DNA of 64,000 nt from Chlorokybus atmophyticus. Its lineage: Eukaryota; Streptophyta; Chlorokybophyceae; Chlorokybales; Chlorokybaceae. Location: contig RHPI01000638.1 of NCBI GenBank assembly GCA_009103225.1, positions 743,082-807,081 of the forward strand, written 5' to 3'. Shown here piece by piece: positions 57,605-64,000 of the stretch. A program made the position numbers and the translations under genes. Below the pieces are notes generated by a model that saw only the letters and a list, made by a program, of their open reading frames with translations, had not been told where the DNA came from and made no database searches. How positions within the stretch are numbered: position 1 is the stretch's first letter; each line of letters begins with the position of its first letter.

Positions 57605-57621
57605 CTGGTAGCGAACCCGTC
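57605..57621 (-). pseudogene. Acetyltransferase exon 4 fragment at the gap edge
   Basis: The last 17 bases before the gap equal 51424-51440 inside exon 4 of copy A, and differ from the matching part of copy B. The preceding sequence does not continue the match. It may be the visible edge of another gene copy hidden in the gap, or a misjoin. Confidence 0.4.
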
Positions 57622-57977
57622 NNNNNNNNNNNNNNNNNNNNNNNNNNNNNNNNNNNNNNNNNNNNNNNNNNNNNNNNNNNNNNNNNNNNNNNNNNNNNNN
57701 NNNNNNNNNNNNNNNNNNNNNNNNNNNNNNNNNNNNNNNNNNNNNNNNNNNNNNNNNNNNNNNNNNNNNNNNNNNNNNNNNNNNNNNNNNNNNNNNNNNN
57801 NNNNNNNNNNNNNNNNNNNNNNNNNNNNNNNNNNNNNNNNNNNNNNNNNNNNNNNNNNNNNNNNNNNNNNNNNNNNNNNNNNNNNNNNNNNNNNNNNNNN
57901 NNNNNNNNNNNNNNNNNNNNNNNNNNNNNNNNNNNNNNNNNNNNNNNNNNNNNNNNNNNNNNNNNNNNNNNNNNNNN
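57622..57977. other. Assembly gap (356 N)
   Basis: Unsequenced gap between acetyltransferase copies A and B, directly followed by a CT microsatellite. Confidence 0.99.

Positions 57978-58055
<78 letters not shown>
57978..58055. repeat. (TC)n microsatellite
   Basis: Seventy-eight bases of pure TC repeat abut the gap. The repeat is the probable cause of the assembly break. Confidence 0.95.
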
Positions 58056-58059
<4 letters not shown>

Positions 58060-58483
58060 GTGTGGCAATCAGTGAATAACACGGTGTTATGCGCGCATGC
58101 GCGGCCTTTCCAGGTGGTCAAAATGCACAAATTTTGTGGTATGGCTGATGCAGCGGAGTCATTCCAGGCTTTTGCCAGCTGCACAGCACGATGTGCAATA
58201 CATGTACATTCGTAAGGTTTGTGCGCCTTGCACCCCAAGTTGAGAGCTTACTTGTTTTGATTGAGTTACTAACTTATCCTTGCTGCAAGTGCTCAAGTTT
58301 TGTGTGTCACAGACCACTGCCTGTAGCTGCGCAGGATTGCTCATGTCATGCTCTGAGCGTCGTTGAGCAAGTATGGTATCCGCAGCAGCAGTGCAACCCA
58401 ATGTGTAATGCCGCAACGTCAACAGACTGTTGATGTTGTCATGTTGTTTCTCAGTACACATGCAAGCACGCGCCCAGTCAACG

Positions 58484-60680
58484 TTATGACCACGCTGGCT
58501 CCTTTTTGGGTCTGCTGTCAACCCAATGACACAAACCGTCCTGCACAAACCCCTGCCACGCACAACACCCACTACTGTTGGCACACATTGAATCGATACC
58601 ACATAATCCAAAAAGCATCAAGTCTGCAGCGCAGGCAGGCAGGCTCGTACCAGTTGCAAGAACATCTGGCGCGAGGCGTTGTTGTTGACGTCGACCCACA
58701 CGTACGGCGTCATGCTGCTGGCGAGTTGCGCCTCCGCAAGTGCCACCACCGCTGCTTTTGCCAGACCGTTTCTCCTGTACTCCTGTGCATATCAAGCAAG
58801 TCATCAGTAGCTCCATGGAAAAACCCATGCAACAAAATCACTGGCATTGCTTGCTGTACCATATACAGCATCCAAGCATTCACACATGCACACGTGTGCG
58901 TGCGCACGCGCGCACGTGGTTGCATATGTGTGACATGCGGGGCGCACCTCCAGCGTGTGGACCATGCCAAGGGCGCCATGCGGATACGTGAGTGCCCATG
59001 CCACTAGCGGCTGACAGAAGTCGTACTTCCCGTCTGTACGCGCACACCCACATCATACAACACATGTTGGTCATAGATCAGCAGTAATCAAGCTAGCCAA
59101 CAAGCCACCTTCCTTCTCTCACCATTGCTGCATCGCACGCCAACTGAAGGTAGCGCCTTAATGAGATGGCGCGGGTAAGTCGGGTCATTGCCATAAGGGC
59201 AGTGGTGGGCTACCTGCGCGAGTACAAACAACAGACAGACAGATTCAGCTTGAAGTCCACATGAGACAAACCAATCACAAGGTAGTATTAATTCTACCAA
59301 GTCTGCATCTTCTTCTCTCAGGGGCCCGAGCGCGAAGCCACTTTCTGGTAGTGGGCCTGCCAGGACGCTTGCGCCCCGCAGCGTGAGCCTGTCGCTCGGG
59401 TACACCTGGCAGGAGACACACACCACGGAAACATGCATGCATTACTGGCAGTGGGAGCATCACGCACCTCAGTCAATCAACCTGCCCTGCACAGTGAGGT
59501 CTCTGATTGACTTTGGTTCTTCTTTATCCTTTGATGTGCAACTTGTTTGCTGATGAGTTCAGTCTTGTACTTGCCAACACACAGGCAGACATACAACCCG
59601 TATGGGCGCACACGCACACGCACACGCTTTCCGAGCTGGCACATCCACTCCAGCACTCACCATTACTTCCGTCCCAGCGCCTTGACGCAGCAACTCAACA
59701 TGCCTGTCTTCCAATGCACCTGCGCTTGCACATGAGATGTTCACTGGCTGCCACACACAAGCTCATGCTCACACCAACAGACAACACACAACAACCACAT
59801 CAACAGGCACATGTACCTATCGACAGGTGCAACGACCTAAAAATCTCATCGGCAAAGGCGCTGGCAGCCGCATCGCAGTGGATGGCATAGAAATAGCAGG
59901 AGACAGCGTTGGTATTATTGTCATTGGCGTCATTGTTGTTGTTGTTGTTGTTGACAGAAGCGTCTTCTCCGGGGCGTCTGAGCCAGAAGAATACTGCGGG
60001 ATAGGGCAGCCTGCAAGGTGAGTCAGACTGCAGCAGCATGTTCACAACACTAGTCACATGCTTTCATTCGTGTATGTTGTTGGCATAAGCAGCGCACACA
60101 CAGTAACAGCTAACTGGGAGTACCATTGCATGACCGTAGATACATTCACAGTTACCATCAGTGTACATGCACATAATGTGCGTGTAGTGCCAATTGCTAT
60201 CGTAGCGCGATGCGCATGGCCGCAAGTAGTGAGCTTGTATGTGACAGCCAACCACTTGAATTTGATCAGTATCTAGGCTTGCAACGAGCGACCATTGTCT
60301 AGGTGGGTGCGTGTGCACAGGCGTGCACGTGTTGTTCATGTGTGTGCTTACCTGTCAACATAGAACTCGTATCCATCTGCTAAACGCGCTTGCTCGAGGT
60401 TGGGACTTAGCCACGCGCGGAGGCAGGCTGCCACTTTGAGCCCACTTCCATCACGCTCAAAGCGCGTATCATCCAGGTACTGTTGGACGACACGCTCGCT
60501 GTCTGTCGCGGGCGGCAACGGGGGCGGGGCCACATGCAGGCTGTGAGTCGGGTTGGTGTGGGTGGTGTTGGCGTTGCAGGTTGGTGTGGGTGGTGTTGGC
60601 AATGGGGCTGCATTCGCGCGCTCGATGGCGTGCGCGAGAGGGAGAAGACAAGCTAAATCTCCGCGCTCGATGCGGATCAT
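58484..60680 (-). CDS. GNAT-fold acetyltransferase, GLYAT/FR47-like, copy B, 8 exons, 355 aa
   Basis: Same architecture as copy A. Exons 60680-60352, 60010-59817, 59719-59661, 59405-59298, 59213-59123, 59033-58948, 58782-58651, 58552-58484 total 1068 nt in frame. Exons 3 to 7 have exactly the lengths of copy A (59, 108, 91, 86, 132); exons 1, 2 and 8 differ by small in-frame changes. Motifs: YLDDTRFERDGSGLKVAACL, ESGFALGPLREEDADLV, PLVAWALTYPHGALGMVHTL, EYRRNGLAKAAVVALAEAQL, PYVWVDVNNNASRQMFLQL, GFVQDGLCHWVDSRPK. The exon 2 insert is a run of Asn rather than the Ser/Asn/Asp mix of copy A. An upstream in-frame ATG at 60701 is possible, but the start common to both copies is preferred. Both copies look functional by sequence. 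Confidence 0.88.
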
Positions 60681-61129
60681 TGTGCCAATTGCAACACGCA
60701 CACCTAATGCATGACAATGTCTTCATCAACATCAGTACAGATTAGTACTATCAGGTGTGACAGCTGTGCAGCAACGGCTGCAGCGGTGGTTGCCTTGCAG
60801 TTTTGCGTGTGTGCGTGCGTGCATGTGTTTGTATGTGTGAGGCCTTCCAGCAACACGTGCTGAACATGCCATGACAGAGTATGCACATGCCCATGGAAGT
60901 GCATCAACCCGTGTGTGCGTGCATGCGCATGTGTCTCTGTAAGGTGCAGTAATCACCACACCAACAACGCCCACCTCAGCAGACATTGTACATCTATGCC
61001 AACGGTGTCACGAGCTCACAACAACCAGTGTATGTGATGTAACCATTGACTTCAGTCCAACAACCAGATCATGCACCTGCAATATGGCAAAGTCTGCAAA
61101 CCACTGACTTGGTTTACAGACTGCGAATG

Positions 61130-61440
61130 CAGGCACGCACTCGAAGGTCGTGGTGGAGGAAGAGGAGGAGGAGGCGGAGAAGCCGGCGGAGGCGGCGGCG
61201 GAGGCGGAGGCGGAGGTGGAGGTGGAGGTGGAGGCGGCGTGCATGTGCCCGCTTGGCAAGCAGCGTCTGTTTAAAATACTGGCTGTGTGGGCGTGAGCAT
61301 CGACCACCGACGTATGTCACGTCGACGGTCGACCGCCACGCTGCCCTACGGTAACTGAACTACCTGTGCATTGTAGCTAGTTTGCGCTGCGCTGACAATC
61401 CTCGACTTTCCGCCATGCACGGTCGTCGACGCACTAGTAT
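61130..61440. repeat. Upstream flank of acetyltransferase copy B, duplicated in copy A
   Basis: This is the counterpart of 53435-53740. It contains an expanded (GGAGGC)n/(GGAGGT)n tract (~61160-61240) encoding poly-Gly or poly-Ser/Ala in different frames, then the GTCGACGGTCGACCG palindromic block. A 5' exon or regulatory role for the shared part is possible but not shown. Confidence 0.65.
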
Positions 61441-62107
61441 AGGGGGTGAGTCAGAGTGTATATGACACAGGCACTCTCTGCCATGGAGCTGGCCTGCGGA
61501 TTAGGGCGGCGGTGAGTGGCGCGGGAGAGCGGTAAGGGAGGAGCGGGAGTAAAGGACTAGCGGGCGTCGGTGCACTCAGGCCCTTGCCTCGGGTTGCCCC
61601 AGGTGCCTTGCTCGTGCTCACGCTTTGTTACTGTGACACTTGTCGCTATTTTTCCCACTCCCTCATTCTTGCGGTGTCTGTTAGAATCAAATGCAGCCTG
61701 ATCCCTCCTGCTTCTTCCCCATACCTGCTCTGATTCTGTCACCCTCCCTCCTCTCTTGTTTCTCTATGCCTCGTCCCTTCACCTTGCCAGCTTCTTTGTA
61801 CCCTCCCTCCTCTCTTGTTTCTTTATATCTCTCCCTTTCACCCTGACTGCTCTCCCTCCCTCCCTCCCTCCCTCCCTCCCTTTCTCTCTTAGTGTCAAAC
61901 ACAGCCGTGGTTTCCCTCTCTCATTTGAGCTTTTCTGTCGCCTTAGCTCCGACTCTCTTGACACACGGACCTTCCTCCTTCTAACCCTTACTCTCCAGCG
62001 CCTCTTCCCATTTATTGCCAATAGCTATGTCTAGTTCTCTCTCTCAATGCATGGAACAGCCGCTTACTCTCTCCTTGTGCTGTTTGTGTCTCATTGCTTG
62101 CCGCAGG
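61441..62107. other. Pyrimidine-rich region with (CCCT)n repeat, no gene
   Basis: Long CT-rich stretches include CCTCCCT units at ~61851-61880 and two near-identical CCCTCCCTCCTCTCTTGTTTC blocks (~61742 and ~61801). No coding motif was seen. Confidence 0.5.
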
Positions 62108-63900
62108 CTTTTGCTCATTGTTGAGAGGCAAAGGCAGCAAGCGCGTTTGGCCACAGAGCGCATTTGCACGTCTTTTCTTGGAAGACGCCGCCTAGAGTGC
62201 AACTATCATCCGCCATGCAGGTATGCACACCAAATGCGCACATGTGCACATTCGTTATGAACTTTGGGCTCTGTCAACTGCGCAGGTTAAACTTCTTTCA
62301 TGTGCAAGTGCAGCACTTGCTGATGTGCATCATCTGCTGCTAGGCAGACTCCATCCGCGACGCTACGCAAACAATGACAATGATGGGCGCCCAAGCTTGT
62401 TGCGTGGTCCTGTAAGCCATGCTGGTACATTGCATGCAATGTCAAGTGCTTGCCGAAAGTGTACAGCAAATACTATGTTAGGTTGTATCTTACGTTGCCC
62501 ATGCGGACATGCTGCGGTAATGAGTTGATGTGCATGATGTTGCACAGGCCACAATTCACCACCCCGGACGTTGCATTTCGTCTGTACTTTTGAAATGCTT
62601 GCCACCTTCATCCATGTCTGTTAGCATTCGCAAGCGCATTTGAAGCCCAAGAAAGAATCCTGCGGTCATGCTCTGCAGCCGCGGCATAGACCGCCCGGAC
62701 GATTAGGTGCGTGCAAGTTAGTCTAATTAAAGGTGTTGGTGTAAACATTGATTGTGAGAATAGTGTGCAGGATGAGCCTTACAACAACTTCATTGAGGGA
62801 ATCATGAAAGAACTACGCGCGTTGAGGCGGCAATTTTGACTATGGCAAACAGATGGGGAATTTTAAAGCAATAAAGAGGTAATGATTGAGGGCGTCCTGG
62901 CCTCGGCGTACTTCATAGAGAATGCGTTGGCCCTGGCTGAGTCTGCGGGGGGGCGGGGTGATGCAACAAGTGTGAGCATAAAAGGTGTAGAGTTCTTGAT
63001 CATCCAAGACATTCTTCGTACATATGTTCTAGTGCAGCAAACGTCTCAAGCATTTGAGTCTATAATCCGCGAGTTGGAAGCTGAGGTAGGGTGTATCTGT
63101 TTGATGTGTATGACCACGTTGTAACAACAATAATTTGCTTGTATTACATAGAGCTAGTTGCTTTGTGCAGGATGCGCCTTACCATGCGTTTAAGGCATTT
63201 CGCATTAACGTCTTACAAAGAGAAGAAGAGAAGCAAGTTGGATTGCATGAAATGGTCGTTATGAATGTGGAGCACATTTGGAGTTTGATACGCCTTGGAG
63301 CAAATAATGATGCTCATACAGCCTCAAGCCATCCGCTCGCCACTTTAAAGCCATTCATGAACCAACGTGAGCGCAAGGTGTACGAGCACTTTCAATTAAC
63401 TACATTGCAGGGGACTCTGCCGGTAAGTGAGCCACATATCATGCTTTACAATATGTGGCTGTGACTTATGCTTGTAGCTTCGTTTAATCAGCAGCACTAG
63501 CGAACTCAAAGGGCTCAGCACTCATTGCTGCTATGTGGTTATCGCCGCGAGGTACCAATTGCAGGGCATCAATGTTCCTAGCCACTTCGAGGTCAACTGC
63601 CAAGGCAACTTGCTAGAAGATGGCAATAGTCGCCCGATGCTGGTCATGGGGGAAGTCAGAAGTAGCTATAAAGGTGCGTATGTGGCCATATGTGTAGTAC
63701 TTCAATCGCCCTCGTGACCAAGTGCTATTGTCGTGCAAAACTTGCCAAGGCAAACCAACAATTAGCACTTGCTCTAAATACGGTGAAGTTTGTGCTTGAA
63801 CACATCAGCGGTTGTGACATGTCGGTCGGTGGCGTCATTACAGCACTAAGTCCGCTATTGGTGGTGGACACCCTCGATGACAGCCAGCTTGGCATCTGAG
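62108..63900 (+). CDS. Unrecognised multi-exon gene (partial model)
   Basis: Several open segments bounded by AG and GT lie in series on the + strand: LLLIVERQRQQARLATERIC (~62109-62220), VKLLSCASAALADVHHLLLG (from ~62286), DEPYNNFIEGIMKEL (~62771), VEFLIIQDILRTYVLVQQTS (~62990), DAPYHAFKAFRINVLQREEE (~63171), YQLQGINVPSHFEVNCQGNL then PMLVMGEVRSSYK (~63555-63673), and KLAKANQQLALALNTVKFVL ending DDSQLGI, TGA at ~63899. The last part resembles the Glu-x-Arg/Lys strand and helix of restriction-endonuclease-like (PD-(D/E)xK) folds, as in RHS or Crinkler-type proteins, but this is a guess. Exon borders and even one-gene status are uncertain. Confidence 0.4.
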
Positions 63901-64000
63901 TTCGCGTGGCGCAGCGGCGGCCGTGATCGATCAGGGTGTGAAGCGCTATCATGTGAGTGACAATGTGTTGCAGTTTGTTTGAATTAGGGTGATGTCACAC

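Noticed and set aside
57461-58238. Frames running through the N gap into Ser-Leu or Glu-Arg repeats
   Set aside because: They exist only because N positions cannot encode stops, joined to the TC microsatellite.

Overview
This window is nuclear DNA of a eukaryotic, plastid-bearing, flagellate green alga (Viridiplantae). Genes are split by many short GT-AG introns, intergenic DNA is rich in alternating CA/CG repeats, and gene content is algal or plant-like: a plastidic ATP/ADP translocase, a plant-type SnRK1/AMPK beta subunit, an LRR-extensin-like wall protein, a plant-type PEP-mutase/isocitrate-lyase-superfamily enzyme, and the axonemal dynein regulatory complex protein DRC2. The species cannot be fixed from sequence alone; a flagellate chlorophyte or an early-diverging streptophyte would fit.

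Layout. 1-9254: decayed Ty3/gypsy-type LTR retrotransposon, cut by the contig start, with zinc-knuckle gag, aspartic protease, an inserted cytosine-5 DNA methyltransferase, reverse transcriptase, RNase H, integrase and a C-terminal PHD finger, followed by a pair of ~215 bp direct repeats. 9255-11165: LINE-associated repeat, then a decayed inverted copy of a GNAT acetyltransferase gene. 11452-15693 (+): complete 19-exon, 631-residue secreted LRR/polyproline protein. 15730-16700: LINE endonuclease fragment. 17227-21502 (-): organellar tRNA-modification GTPase MnmE. 24178-26191 (-): complete SnRK1/AMPK beta subunit, divergent from DRC2 (26918-30761, +). 31957-33650 (-): PEP-mutase-like enzyme with frame breaks and a mirtron-like hairpin intron. 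34660-35614: scaffold joins plus an exact 283 bp copy of a CAND1 exon region. 37073-40464 (-): plastidic ATP/ADP translocase. 41987-47983 (-): CAND1, divergent from a TMX-type ER thioredoxin protein (48264-49651, +). 50554-52823 and 58484-60680 (both -): two complete tandem copies of the GNAT/FR47-like acetyltransferase gene, separated by repeats and a 356 bp gap. 62100-63900 (+): unrecognised multi-exon gene running to the window end.

The host genes do not form one pathway: they cover energy exchange and sensing (ATP/ADP translocase, SnRK1 beta), cullin-ligase exchange (CAND1), ER folding (TMX), organellar tRNA modification (MnmE) and motility (DRC2). The most notable object is the retrotransposon, which carries both a chromatin writer (DNA methyltransferase) and a chromatin reader (PHD finger). 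Exon models marked complete were checked by hand for GT-AG borders and for total coding length divisible by three; no similarity search was run.
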